Assembly: GCF_021728535.1 (NCBI RefSeq)
Contig: NZ_JAKKDU010000007.1
Coordinates: 124,001-188,000, forward strand
DNA from: Wocania arenilitoris
GTDB taxonomy: Bacteria; Bacteroidota; Bacteroidia; Flavobacteriales; Flavobacteriaceae
Direction: 5' to 3'
DNA length: 64,000 nt
Below the pieces are notes generated by a model. That model did no database searches and was not told the DNA's origin. It saw only the letters and a list, made by a program, of their open reading frames with translations. Positions 55,483 through 63,002 of this stretch are shown piece by piece. Position numbers and translations under genes: made by a program. Numbering within the stretch: position 1 is the first letter of the stretch; each line of letters opens with the position of its first letter.

Positions 55483-56529
55483 TTAACTATTTAAAAAAAC
55501 TTCAAGCTTATCAACAAACAAATCAGGAGTGAATTTTTGATATAAAGCTGAAGACTCTTTTTTGTATTTCTTTTCAGGTTTTGTGTATAACTCAGGCTTA
55601 TAATCTTTTAAATGTACACTTACGTTGTTATCATCTTCAAAAAGATTCCATGATGCTTTATCAATCCACGGGGAATAAATAGCAAATGTTTTAATGTTAA
55701 GTGCTTTTGCCATATTTATAGCACCACCTTCGTTACCAATTACAGCATTACAATGGTGCGTTATTGCTAAAAAGTCTCTTAAGCTTTTCCCAAAAATATT
55801 AAATAGAATATGTTTTTTTGAAGTTTTATTACATAATTTATAGATTGCTTTAGCCTGTGCTTCTTGTTTTGGGATATAATTAAACAAAATTTGTCCTTTA
55901 GTTTTTTCAACAATAGTATCAATAATTTTAGCCATAAAAGGAAATGGATAGGTTTTATTATCACTACTGCCCAAAACACCTATCATAAATAAAGGTTTGT
56001 TTAAATCAATATTTTCCTTTTCTAAAAACTGCTTGCCATTAGATATTTCGTTATTAGTTAAATAAATTTTTGGTTTTACAGACTTTATTTCAATGCCTAT
56101 GGGATGTAATAATTGTAATCGGTTGGTAATGGCTAAGCCTATTTTTTCATCAGTACTTTGTTGCCTTTTTATATTGTGATGATAGAAAAGCGTGCTGTAA
56201 TGTTTGTAATAAGAAATTTTGATTTTAGACTTAGAAAAAGCCGTAATTAAATTACTGGAGAGTTTTGAATATACATCAATAACAATATCATAATTTCTTT
56301 TTCTAACAGATTTAGCAAGTTTTAAAAGTGCACTTTTGCTAGATTCCGCCTCTTTAGTAAAAAAAATAAAGTTATCAATAAACGGATTGTTTTCTACAAC
56401 AGGATGGGTATGCTCATTAATTAAATAATCTAGTTGGGCATTGGGATATTTTTGCCGAAGCGCTTCAAACAAAATACTGCTTGTAAGCACATCACCAATC
56501 ATTTTTTGCTGTATTACTAGGATTTTCAT
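55483..56529 (-). CDS. Glycosyltransferase family 9 (heptosyltransferase-like)
   Basis: A 348-aa GT-B protein. MKILVIQQKMIGDVLTSSIL (1-20) is the family 9 start with the KxIGDVL loop. YPNAQLDYLINEHTHPVVEN follows, and later HHCNAVIGNEGGAINMAKAL (about 273-292), the conserved ADP-heptose-binding GxEGG segment, then TFAIYSPWIDKASWNLF. It adds heptose or a similar sugar to the LPS core in the cytoplasm. It belongs functionally with the 34.6-40.1 kb cluster, from which it is separated by the PUL. It has its own terminator. Confidence 0.92.
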   Translation of the reverse strand: MKILVIQQKMIGDVLTSSILFEALRQKYPNAQLDYLINEHTHPVVENNPFIDNFIFFTKEAESSKSALLKLAKSVRKRNYDIVIDVYSKLSSNLITAFSKSKIKISYYKHYSTLFYHHNIKRQQSTDEKIGLAITNRLQLLHPIGIEIKSVKPKIYLTNNEISNGKQFLEKENIDLNKPLFMIGVLGSSDNKTYPFPFMAKIIDTIVEKTKGQILFNYIPKQEAQAKAIYKLCNKTSKKHILFNIFGKSLRDFLAITHHCNAVIGNEGGAINMAKALNIKTFAIYSPWIDKASWNLFEDDNNVSVHLKDYKPELYTKPEKKYKKESSALYQKFTPDLFVDKLEVFLNS

Positions 56530-56551
56530 TCTAAAATCAAATTACAAACAA

Positions 56552-56604
56552 AAAATTCCAAATTCCAATTTAAATGCATTGGAATTTGGAATTTAGTCTT
56601 TTTA
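56552..56604. repeat. Palindromic dispersed repeat, copy 2 (AAATTCCAA family)
   Basis: Perfect 16-bp arms AAATTCCAAATTCCAA (56553-56568) and TTGGAATTTGGAATTT (56579-56594), followed by AGTCTTTTT. On the minus strand the stem ends in a T-run, so it can act as a terminator after dapD. It is related to 32806-32870. Confidence 0.75.
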
Positions 56605-56679
56605 AAGCTTAAAAGTAGCGCAACTTTTTTTCACAAGAATAAAACTGCTTACTGCCACTGCTGCCTACTGAAAACTCTT

Positions 56680-57495
56680 TTAAACAGCTACGTCATGCTC
56701 ACGAAGTGCGTCGTTAAGCGATGTTTTTTTATTCGTGCTTTCTTTACGTTTTCCAATAATTAAGGCACATGGTACATTATAACTACCGGCAGCAAATTCT
56801 TTAGCGTAACTACCAGGAATAACCACAGAACGTGCAGGAACTCTTCCTTTATATTCAACAGGTTCATCTCCTGTTACATCAATAATTTTAGTGCTCATGG
56901 TTAAAACAACACCAGCACCTAAAACAGCTTCAGTTTCAACACGTACACCTTCAACTACAATACATCTACTACCAATAAACGCATTATCTTCAATTATTAC
57001 TGGAGCAGCTTGTAATGGCTCTAAAACACCGCCAATTCCAACACCACCAGATAAGTGCACATTTTTACCAATTTGGGCACAACTACCTACTGTAGCCCAA
57101 GTATCAACCATAGTGCCTTCATCTACATAAGCACCAATATTTACATAGCTAGGCATTAAAATAGTGCCGCTAGATATATAAGCACCGTGGCGCGCAACAG
57201 CATTTGGTACAACTCTAATTCCACGTTCGGCAAAATTCTTTTTTAAAGGAATTTTATCATGGTATTCAAAAATTCCAGCTTCTAAAGTTTCCATTTTCTG
57301 AATTGGGAAGTATAAAACTACTGCTTTTTTTACCCATTCATTAACTTGCCATCCGTTTGCAATAGGTTCAGCAACTCGCAGTTCGCCCTTATCCAATAAA
57401 TCTATAACTAATCTAATAGCTGTTGTAGTACTCTCTTCTTTTAAAAGAGTCCTGTCATTCCAAGCATTTTCAATGGTTTGTTGTAATTCTGTCAT
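56680..57495 (-). CDS. dapD: 2,3,4,5-tetrahydropyridine-2,6-dicarboxylate N-succinyltransferase
   Basis: A 271-aa trimeric left-handed beta-helix enzyme of lysine/diaminopimelate synthesis; it succinylates tetrahydrodipicolinate in the cytoplasm. MTELQQTIENAWNDR and WQVNEWVKKAVVLYFPIQKM make up the N-terminal helical domain. The hexapeptide repeats run about 100-235 (SGTILMPSYVNIGAYVDEGT, VGSCAQIGKNVHLSGGVGIG, AFIGSRCIVVEGV). GSYAKEFAAGSYNVPCALII closes it. It is a single-gene unit with a -7 element upstream. It implies the succinylase route to the meso-DAP used by lysA. Confidence 0.97.
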   Translation of the reverse strand: MTELQQTIENAWNDRTLLKEESTTTAIRLVIDLLDKGELRVAEPIANGWQVNEWVKKAVVLYFPIQKMETLEAGIFEYHDKIPLKKNFAERGIRVVPNAVARHGAYISSGTILMPSYVNIGAYVDEGTMVDTWATVGSCAQIGKNVHLSGGVGIGGVLEPLQAAPVIIEDNAFIGSRCIVVEGVRVETEAVLGAGVVLTMSTKIIDVTGDEPVEYKGRVPARSVVIPGSYAKEFAAGSYNVPCALIIGKRKESTNKKTSLNDALREHDVAV

Positions 57496-57513
57496 TGGTA
57501 TTTATTTTTTGAG

Positions 57514-57521
57514 CAAATATA
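57514..57521 (-). promoter_or_regulatory. Candidate -7 element of dapD
   Basis: The minus strand reads TATATTTG at 57521-57514, 18 bp before ATG 57495. No convincing TTG at the right spacing. Confidence 0.55.
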
Positions 57522-57646
57522 ATGTCTATCATTCAAAAAAATGAGAGAAATATTCATTATATGGATTTAATATTTGATAAAAATCAAACCCTTTTTAAAT
57601 GGATTTTTTAAAAAATTAAGCACGATTTTCTCTTTTAAGGAATTGA

Positions 57647-57716
57647 ATACGTCGATGAAATGCATTTTTGATGTATTTCATCGACAAAAATACGTCGTTA
57701 AACTATTCGTCGATAG
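57647..57716. promoter_or_regulatory. Palindrome and CGTCG repeats upstream of a small exported protein
   Basis: GTCGATGAAAT (57651-57661) and ATTTCATCGAC (57675-57685) are perfect 11-bp arms with a 13-nt loop. Further CGTCG units follow in TACGTCG (57691) and TTCGTCGAT (57706). The cluster lies about 75-145 bp upstream of the promoter at 57769-57800, the right place for an activator. The stretch 57496-57646 is otherwise featureless AT-rich DNA. Confidence 0.5.
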
Positions 57717-57768
57717 AAGTTATACCGTTTTCTAATAATCGAAAATTCAATGTGTTACAACTAATTTA

Positions 57769-57800
57769 TTGGGCTTAGCTTTAATGTGATTCTATATTTG
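57769..57800 (+). promoter_or_regulatory. Bacteroidota promoter of the 57824 gene
   Basis: TTG (57769-57771), 21-bp spacer, TATATTTG (57793-57800), a good match to the consensus. The ATG follows 23 bp later. Confidence 0.65.
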
Positions 57801-57823
57801 AACCATCAAACAATCCAAATCTG

Positions 57824-58135
57824 ATGAAAACAAATATTTACATATTATTAATTTTATTACTTTCTTTCTCTTTTGCAAACGCTCAAGATAATTATGTAGT
57901 AAAAGTTGAAACTGAAAATACTATTACAGTTTCTGATAATAACGAAGATGTTATTATCACTGTTAAAGGTGATAATAATGAAGTAAATAAAAGTAAAGCT
58001 AAAACTGATGCTGTTGAAATAAAAGAAAATGTTGCAAAAACTAATAGTGATATCAGAGTATATTTGAACCGAGTAAGACGGGTTGAAAATATCAAATGGT
58101 TATTTCCTAAAATAAATAAGGCTAAAGTAGCATAA
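57824..58135 (+). CDS. Small exported protein of unknown function
   Basis: A 103-aa protein with signal peptide MKTNIYILLILLLSFSFANA (cleavage near residue 20). The mature part, about 80 residues, is rich in Lys, Asp, Glu and Asn: a beta-like stretch (VVKVETENTITVSDNNEDVI) and a helical tail (TNSDIRVYLNRVRRVENIKW). No family recognised. It is probably periplasmic. It is expressed alone from a good promoter with an elaborate upstream repeat cluster and a terminator at its end, so it is likely regulated. Confidence 0.75.
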   Translation: MKTNIYILLILLLSFSFANAQDNYVVKVETENTITVSDNNEDVIITVKGDNNEVNKSKAKTDAVEIKENVAKTNSDIRVYLNRVRRVENIKWLFPKINKAKVA

Positions 58136-58175
58136 AAATAAAGTTCAAATATTAATAATTAAGGTTAAATTATTT

Positions 58176-58206
58176 AAAAGACTGTCTAAAAAGGCGGTCT
58201 TTTTTA
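58176..58206 (+). terminator. Intrinsic terminator after the 57824 gene
   Basis: AAAAGACTG (58176-58184) and CGGTCTTTT (58195-58203) pair over 9 positions with one wobble, followed by a T-run. Confidence 0.8.
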
Positions 58207-58212
58207 TTTTAC

Positions 58213-58220
58213 TATTTTTG
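58213..58220 (+). promoter_or_regulatory. Candidate -7 element of ruvX
   Basis: TATTTTTG lies between the preceding terminator and ATG 58235, leaving a leader of only about 7 nt. Confidence 0.5.
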
Positions 58221-58234
58221 CGCAAAACATATTT

Positions 58235-58645
58235 ATGTCTCGCATTTTAGCAATAGATTATGGTAAGATAAGAACAGGAATAGCTGTAACAGATGAGTTG
58301 CAGATTATTGCCTCAGGACTAACTACGGTTACTACAAAATCGCTTATTTCTTTTTTAATAGATTACACAAAAAAAGAACAAGTTGAATTGTTTGTAGTAG
58401 GTGAACCTAAGCAGATGAATAATACAGCCTCAGAAAGTGAGATATTAATACTACCATTTATAGCAAAGCTTAAAAAGCAATTCCCAGATATTCCTGTTAT
58501 TAGAATTGATGAACGGTTTACCTCAAAAATGGCTTTTCAAACCATGATAGATAGTGGTTTAAAAAAGCAGCAGCGTAAAAACAAAGCGCTAATAGATGAG
58601 ATTAGTGCAACGCTTATTTTACAGAGTTACTTATACTCTAAATAG
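58235..58645 (+). CDS. ruvX: Putative pre-16S rRNA nuclease / Holliday junction resolvase-like (YqgF)
   Basis: A 136-aa RNase H-like protein. ILAIDYGKIRTGIAVTDEL (residues 4-22) carries the first catalytic Asp. VVGEPKQMNNTASE (about 66-79) holds the Glu, and VIRIDERFTSKMA (about 96-108) and LIDEISATLIL supply the last acidic residues. Family members process 16S rRNA 5' ends and were first described as resolvases. Length is normal. It has its own -7 element and lies 87 bp before def. Confidence 0.94.
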   Translation: MSRILAIDYGKIRTGIAVTDELQIIASGLTTVTTKSLISFLIDYTKKEQVELFVVGEPKQMNNTASESEILILPFIAKLKKQFPDIPVIRIDERFTSKMAFQTMIDSGLKKQQRKNKALIDEISATLILQSYLYSK

Positions 58646-58699
58646 TATTTGTTAATAAGCTTTTTAAACATAAATACAACGATTAACATGTAAGTATTG

Positions 58700-58707
58700 T
58701 ATTTTTG
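58700..58707 (+). promoter_or_regulatory. Candidate -7 element of def
   Basis: TATTTTTG, 25 bp before ATG 58733. No well-spaced TTG. Confidence 0.5.
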
Positions 58708-58732
58708 CACAAATTAAATTAATGTAACCACA

Positions 58733-59323
58733 ATGATTTTACCAATTGTAGCCTATGGCGATCCTGTATTAAAGAAGAAATGCAAAGATATTACAAAGGA
58801 TTATAAAGATTTGGATACTCTTTTAGAAAACATGTTTGAAACCATGTACAATGCTTTTGGTGTTGGTTTAGCAGCACCACAAATAGGATTACCAATTCGT
58901 CTGTTTATTGTTGATACCTCGCCTTTTGCCGAAGACGATAATCTTACAGAAGATGAACGAAATACGCTAAAAGATTTCACACAAGTATTTATTAATGCTA
59001 AAATAATAAAAGAAGAAGGTGATGAATGGGCTTTTAACGAGGGTTGTTTAAGTATCCCAGATGTTAGAGAAGATGTGTTTAGGCAACCAAAAATAACAGT
59101 TGAGTACGTTGATGAAAATTTTGAAAAGCATACCGAAGTTTTTGATGGCTTGATAGCAAGAGTAATTCAGCATGAATACGACCATATAGATGGTATTTTG
59201 TTTACTGATAAATTGTCAAGCTTAAAGAAAAGGTTAATAAAAGGAAAGCTAAATAACATTTCAAAAGGGAAAATTAATGTCGATTACCGCATGCGTTTTC
59301 CAGCACAAAAAAAGAAACGATAA
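58733..59323 (+). CDS. def: Peptide deformylase
   Basis: A 196-aa iron metalloenzyme that removes the formyl group from nascent N-termini. All three family motifs are present: GVGLAAPQIG (about 43-52), EGCLSIP (about 103-109, with metal-ligand Cys) and QHEYDHIDG (about 144-152, two His ligands and catalytic Glu). It is a type I enzyme of standard length. It precedes the DUF5606 gene by 58 bp, an arrangement I recall as common in Flavobacteriaceae together with ruvX. Confidence 0.97.
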   Translation: MILPIVAYGDPVLKKKCKDITKDYKDLDTLLENMFETMYNAFGVGLAAPQIGLPIRLFIVDTSPFAEDDNLTEDERNTLKDFTQVFINAKIIKEEGDEWAFNEGCLSIPDVREDVFRQPKITVEYVDENFEKHTEVFDGLIARVIQHEYDHIDGILFTDKLSSLKKRLIKGKLNNISKGKINVDYRMRFPAQKKKR

Positions 59324-59381
59324 AAGTTGCACCAAATAATTAAACAATTGATATTTGCCACTTTCAAAAAAATAACAATTT

Positions 59382-59813
59382 ATGGGCTTAGAAAAAGTAT
59401 TAGCCATTTCAGGAAAACCAGGATTATATAAGTTAGTAACACAAACCAGAGGTGGTTTTGTTGCAGAATCGTTAATAGATAATAAGCGTATCTCTGTAAG
59501 CTTACAACAAAATGTTAGCGTTTTAAGCGAAATAGCTATTTACACATTAGCTGAAGAAATTCCTTTAAAAGATGTTCTTAGTAAGATTAAAGACAAAGAA
59601 AAAGGACAACAAACTACAGTTAAACCAAAAGACAGTAAAGATAAATTAGAAGAGTATTTTTTCGATATTTTGCCAGATTATGATGAAGATAGAGTATATG
59701 CTAGCGATATAAAAAAAGTGTTACAATGGTATAATTTATTGCAGCAACACAATATGCTAAATCTTTTAGATGATACAAAGGATGATGCAAAGACTTTTGA
59801 TGAAGAAGAATAA
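59382..59813 (+). CDS. DUF5606 family protein
   Basis: A 143-aa cytoplasmic protein. MGLEKVLAISGKPGLYKLVT followed by RGGFVAESLIDNKRISVSLQ is the strongly conserved DUF5606 N-terminal domain of Bacteroidota. The middle is charged and low-complexity (KDKEKGQQTTVKPKDSKDKL). The C-terminal part (YFFDILPDYDEDRVYASDIK, then WYNLLQQHNML) is the helical accessory domain found in the same family. Function is unknown. Association with def and ruvX hints at translation-related work, an inference. A strong terminator follows. Confidence 0.88.
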   Translation: MGLEKVLAISGKPGLYKLVTQTRGGFVAESLIDNKRISVSLQQNVSVLSEIAIYTLAEEIPLKDVLSKIKDKEKGQQTTVKPKDSKDKLEEYFFDILPDYDEDRVYASDIKKVLQWYNLLQQHNMLNLLDDTKDDAKTFDEEE

Positions 59814-59833
59814 ATTTTAGTTATAATTTCAAT

Positions 59834-59863
59834 AAAAAGCCTCCTATAACTGGAGGTTTTTTT
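59834..59863 (+). terminator. Intrinsic terminator after the DUF5606 gene
   Basis: CCTCC (59840-59844) and GGAGG (59852-59856) with flanking A-run and T-run arms and a 7-nt loop, ending in seven T. Confidence 0.88.
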
Positions 59864-59895
59864 ATAAAAGCATTTTTAATACTTAGTTTTTGCTT

Positions 59896-60444
59896 ATGAA
59901 AATAAAAAGAAATAATATTATTTTTTTAATAGTAATTGCGATTTTATTAATTCCGAAAACTCGAAAACCCATACAAGTATTTATACAAAAAGGGCTGGCA
60001 TTAATTAGTCCGTCGGTTATAAGTGAAAATAAACAATCTAGTATTAATGACTATTATTGGAAATTAAAAGATGAAAAAGGAGCTATATTTAATTTTAAAG
60101 AAGCTAAAGGAAAAGTCGTATTAATAAATTTTTGGGCAACTTGGTGCCCGCCATGTATTGCAGAAATGCCTAGCCTACAGAAACTATATACAGATTATCA
60201 TGATAAGATTGAATTTGTATTTATTTCAAATGAATCGTTTAAAACAATTAATTCATTTTTAGAAAAGAATAGCTATACTTTTAAGATTTATAATGAAGTT
60301 TCAAAATCTAAATTTTTTAATATAAGAGGTATTCCAAGAACGTTTTTAATAGATAAACAAGGAAAAGTATTAATTGATAAGACAGGTGCTGCTAACTGGA
60401 ATAGCGAATCGGTTAGACAAACTATTGATGATTTGTTGAAATAA
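59896..60444 (+). CDS. TlpA-like membrane-anchored thioredoxin
   Basis: A protein of 182 aa from ATG 59896; an in-frame TTG two codons earlier is less likely. One N-terminal membrane segment (IIFLIVIAILLIP, about 7-19) anchors it with the thioredoxin domain in the periplasm. VLINFWATWCPPCIAEMPSL (about 77-96) holds the CPPC redox centre. GIPRTFLIDKQGKV supplies the cis-Pro. It probably reduces disulfides for cytochrome maturation or outer-membrane proteins. It converges with crtY across 6 bp, with a shared hairpin. Confidence 0.92.
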   Translation: MKIKRNNIIFLIVIAILLIPKTRKPIQVFIQKGLALISPSVISENKQSSINDYYWKLKDEKGAIFNFKEAKGKVVLINFWATWCPPCIAEMPSLQKLYTDYHDKIEFVFISNESFKTINSFLEKNSYTFKIYNEVSKSKFFNIRGIPRTFLIDKQGKVLIDKTGAANWNSESVRQTIDDLLK

Positions 60445-60450
60445 ATTTTG

Positions 60451-61599
60451 CTAAAGTGTTTTAAAAAATGCTTTTATAAAACTCCACGTAAAAAGAGATA
60501 ACATAATTTTAATTTCTTCAAGAAAAGTGGACTCTTCATCAAGAAATTTAAACATGATTTCTACAGAATTTTTATCATAAAATTGTTTAAAAATCCATTC
60601 GCCTTTATGGTTTTCGTCTTTTAAAACTTTTAAAAATACTTTGTCGTAAAACTTGAATCTTCTTTTAAACAAATTGGTCGAAGGTTTTTTATTGGTTTTA
60701 ATATTATCAATTATTTTTAAAACTTTTTTTTCTGTGTGTTTAAACGAGTATCCAGTTGAACCTTTAACCCAACCACCGCCAGTTCCTATTTTAGTAATGT
60801 TATTGCTATTGTAATGTTCAAAAGGAAAAGTTGTCATAGGTATTTGTCCTTTTTCAGTTTCTAATACAGAATAATCTTCGATTTTTAAATACTTTTTTAT
60901 ATAGGTTTTTATGTATTCATCATAAGTTTTTTCATTTACTAGTTGATTGGTAAAATAAGTAAACTCAATTAAAGTTTCAGTTTTAGAAAAAGGTAAAACG
61001 TAAGTAAATGTAGTTTGATTGTTGTCTTTTAAGCGATAATCCATCATCGTGAATTTGTTTTCATCAAATACTTCATCTTTTGTTTTGATAACCCAACCTT
61101 TAAAATGTTGAATAATAGAAATATACTTTTTGGAGTTTTTTAAAAATTCATCAGGAATGCGACTATCAAAAATATGAGAAGCAGTAAATACACTTTGTTT
61201 GGTAACTACTTCTGTTTTTTTATTACTTTCCTTAACTGATTCTGCACAGTCTAATATAAAATGAATATTGTTGCTTTTTACGAGCTTCGATTTAGCCTGA
61301 TTATAAAAATCAATAGACCGAATACATTTATAACTATAAGGGTTAAGCATTAAATTAATCGTTTTATTTGAAGTAATAACCGATGCTTTGTTCCAAGATT
61401 TGTGAATAATATTATTCCATTGCGAGGGTTCAGTTTCCCAAAAACACCAAGTTTTATCATTAGTGTTTTTTTTTGAAAAATCGATTAGGGCAATTTGTTT
61501 ATCATCAAAAAAAACATCATCACTCATCTTTAAAGCAAGCTGTAAACCTGCTAAACCATTTCCTATAATGATGTAATCGAAATGAGAACAATTAGACAT
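60451..61599 (-). CDS. crtY: Lycopene beta-cyclase
   Basis: A protein of 382 aa from ATG 61599 (MSNCSHFDYIIIGNGLAGLQ). An earlier in-frame ATG at 61641 would overlap crtZ by 29 bp and add residues not typical of the family. The FAD/NAD-binding motif IIIGNGLAGLQLA comes first, then DKTWCFWETEPSQWNNIIHK, GQIPMTTFPFEHYN and KIGTGGGWVKGSTGYSFKHT, all CrtY-type signatures. It closes the rings of lycopene to beta-carotene at the membrane. It is the last gene of the crtI-crtB-crtZ-crtY unit, 13 bp after crtZ. Confidence 0.95.
   Translation of the reverse strand: MSNCSHFDYIIIGNGLAGLQLALKMSDDVFFDDKQIALIDFSKKNTNDKTWCFWETEPSQWNNIIHKSWNKASVITSNKTINLMLNPYSYKCIRSIDFYNQAKSKLVKSNNIHFILDCAESVKESNKKTEVVTKQSVFTASHIFDSRIPDEFLKNSKKYISIIQHFKGWVIKTKDEVFDENKFTMMDYRLKDNNQTTFTYVLPFSKTETLIEFTYFTNQLVNEKTYDEYIKTYIKKYLKIEDYSVLETEKGQIPMTTFPFEHYNSNNITKIGTGGGWVKGSTGYSFKHTEKKVLKIIDNIKTNKKPSTNLFKRRFKFYDKVFLKVLKDENHKGEWIFKQFYDKNSVEIMFKFLDEESTFLEEIKIMLSLFTWSFIKAFFKTL
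60453..60476. terminator. Shared hairpin at the crtY/TlpA convergent ends
   Basis: AAAGTGTTTT and AAAATGCTTT pair over 10 positions with two wobbles and a very short loop. It overlaps the end of crtY. Weak GC content makes its strength uncertain. Confidence 0.45.
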
Positions 61600-61612
61600 T
61601 AAAATAGAAGGA

Positions 61613-62062
61613 TTATTTTTTAAAATATTTAAAAGGAACAAATAGCATCCCGAAGCATTCGCTATCTTCTTTTCCTAAGTGTTTATGATGCATTTTGTGA
61701 GCACGCCGAACGCCTTTAGCATACCAATTGTTAGCATTTCTAAATAATTTGAAGCGCTGATGAATAAAAATATCATGAACAATAAAATAAGATAAGCCGT
61801 AAGCAAAAATGCCTATACCTATAGGTAAACCAACCCATAAGTTGTTATACTTCCAAAGTAAAATAAAGGTAATGCTAACTATGGCGTAAAAAATAAAAAA
61901 AAAGTCGTTGCGTTCAAACCAACTATCGTGGTCTTTTTTATGATGATCTCTATGTAAGCTCCATAAAAATCCATGCATAATGTATTTATGAGTAAACCAC
62001 GCCATAAATTCCATTATACTATAAGCACACAAAAAAACGAATATCCAAAGTAAAGTTTGCAT
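61613..62062 (-). CDS. crtZ: Beta-carotene hydroxylase
   Basis: A 149-aa membrane di-iron hydroxylase of the fatty acid hydroxylase superfamily, with four hydrophobic segments. The His clusters are THKYIMHGFLWSLHRDHHKK (about 22-41), HDIFIHQRFK (about 95-104) and RRAHKMHHKHLGKED (about 119-133). It adds hydroxyl groups to the beta-rings, making zeaxanthin, the usual yellow pigment of Flavobacteriaceae. It is 9 bp after crtB in the same operon. Confidence 0.95.
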   Translation of the reverse strand: MQTLLWIFVFLCAYSIMEFMAWFTHKYIMHGFLWSLHRDHHKKDHDSWFERNDFFFIFYAIVSITFILLWKYNNLWVGLPIGIGIFAYGLSYFIVHDIFIHQRFKLFRNANNWYAKGVRRAHKMHHKHLGKEDSECFGMLFVPFKYFKK

Positions 62063-62071
62063 AGCCTAAAA

Positions 62072-62911
62072 TTACATTAATTTTAGTTGATATTTGATGT
62101 AACTTCGCATTAAAAGCTCAATTTTTTTCGGATTTGAAACTCTAATGCGTGTGTTTTTAATTTGTAAAGCAGGTGTTTTTTTAAGTTTTTTTAATAATTG
62201 TCTATAATATCTGTAAGCCATAAATACACCAAATTTAGCTTCAATAGGTAATTTTTTTATGCCACTTAATCCTTTTTCAAAATCTAATTCTATGTCTTTA
62301 ATTATTTTTTGTTTTGAAGCTTCATCAAGATTTTTTAAATCGGTATTAGGAAAATAGGTTCTATTTAAACCTTCAAAATCAGCTTTTAAATCTCTTAAAA
62401 AATTCACTTTCTGAAAGGCAGAACCTAGAGCCATTGCAGTCTCTTTTAACTCGTTATACTTTTGGTCATCTCCTTTCACAAAAACTTTTAAGCACATTAG
62501 TCCAACAACATCAGCAGATCCATAAATGTATGCCTTAAATTCTTCTTCGGTTAAATATTTAGTTTTGTGTAAATCTGTTCTCATGCTATTCATAAATGCA
62601 TCTACTAAATCTTTGTCGATGTTATATTTATGAAATGTGTGCTGAAATGAGTTGAGAATTGGGTTTAAACTAATTTTGTTTTTTAAAGCAAGTTCTAAAT
62701 CTTCACTAAATCTATTAAAAAGGTCTTCTTTGTTGTAATCGTGAAAAGAGTCAACAATTTCATCTGCAAAGCGCACAAAACCATAAATGTTATAAATATG
62801 AAATCTTATGCTAGAATACAGCATTTTTGTAGCTAACGAAAACGACGTGCTGTAAGTTTTGGTTACAAGTTTGCTAGAGTTGTAAGAAACGGTGTCAAAA
62901 AGTGATTTCAT
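62072..62911 (-). CDS. crtB: Phytoene synthase
   Basis: A 279-aa all-helical prenyltransferase that joins two geranylgeranyl diphosphates into phytoene. SFSLATKMLYSSIRFHIYNI opens it. The first Asp-rich motif FADEIVDSFHD (about 47-57) and the second DLKADFEGLNRTYFP (about 163-177) bind Mg-diphosphate. YGSADVVGLMCLKVFV lies between them. Length is normal for CrtB. It lies between crtI (91-bp gap) and crtZ (9-bp gap). Confidence 0.96.
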   Translation of the reverse strand: MKSLFDTVSYNSSKLVTKTYSTSFSLATKMLYSSIRFHIYNIYGFVRFADEIVDSFHDYNKEDLFNRFSEDLELALKNKISLNPILNSFQHTFHKYNIDKDLVDAFMNSMRTDLHKTKYLTEEEFKAYIYGSADVVGLMCLKVFVKGDDQKYNELKETAMALGSAFQKVNFLRDLKADFEGLNRTYFPNTDLKNLDEASKQKIIKDIELDFEKGLSGIKKLPIEAKFGVFMAYRYYRQLLKKLKKTPALQIKNTRIRVSNPKKIELLMRSYIKYQLKLM

Positions 62912-63002
62912 GTGTTTTTATTATTGTTTTTATCTGTCATATGTAGCTTCCATATAATTATTACCTAGAGTATCGAAATCTCGTTATGGAAGTTTCATAT
63001 AT

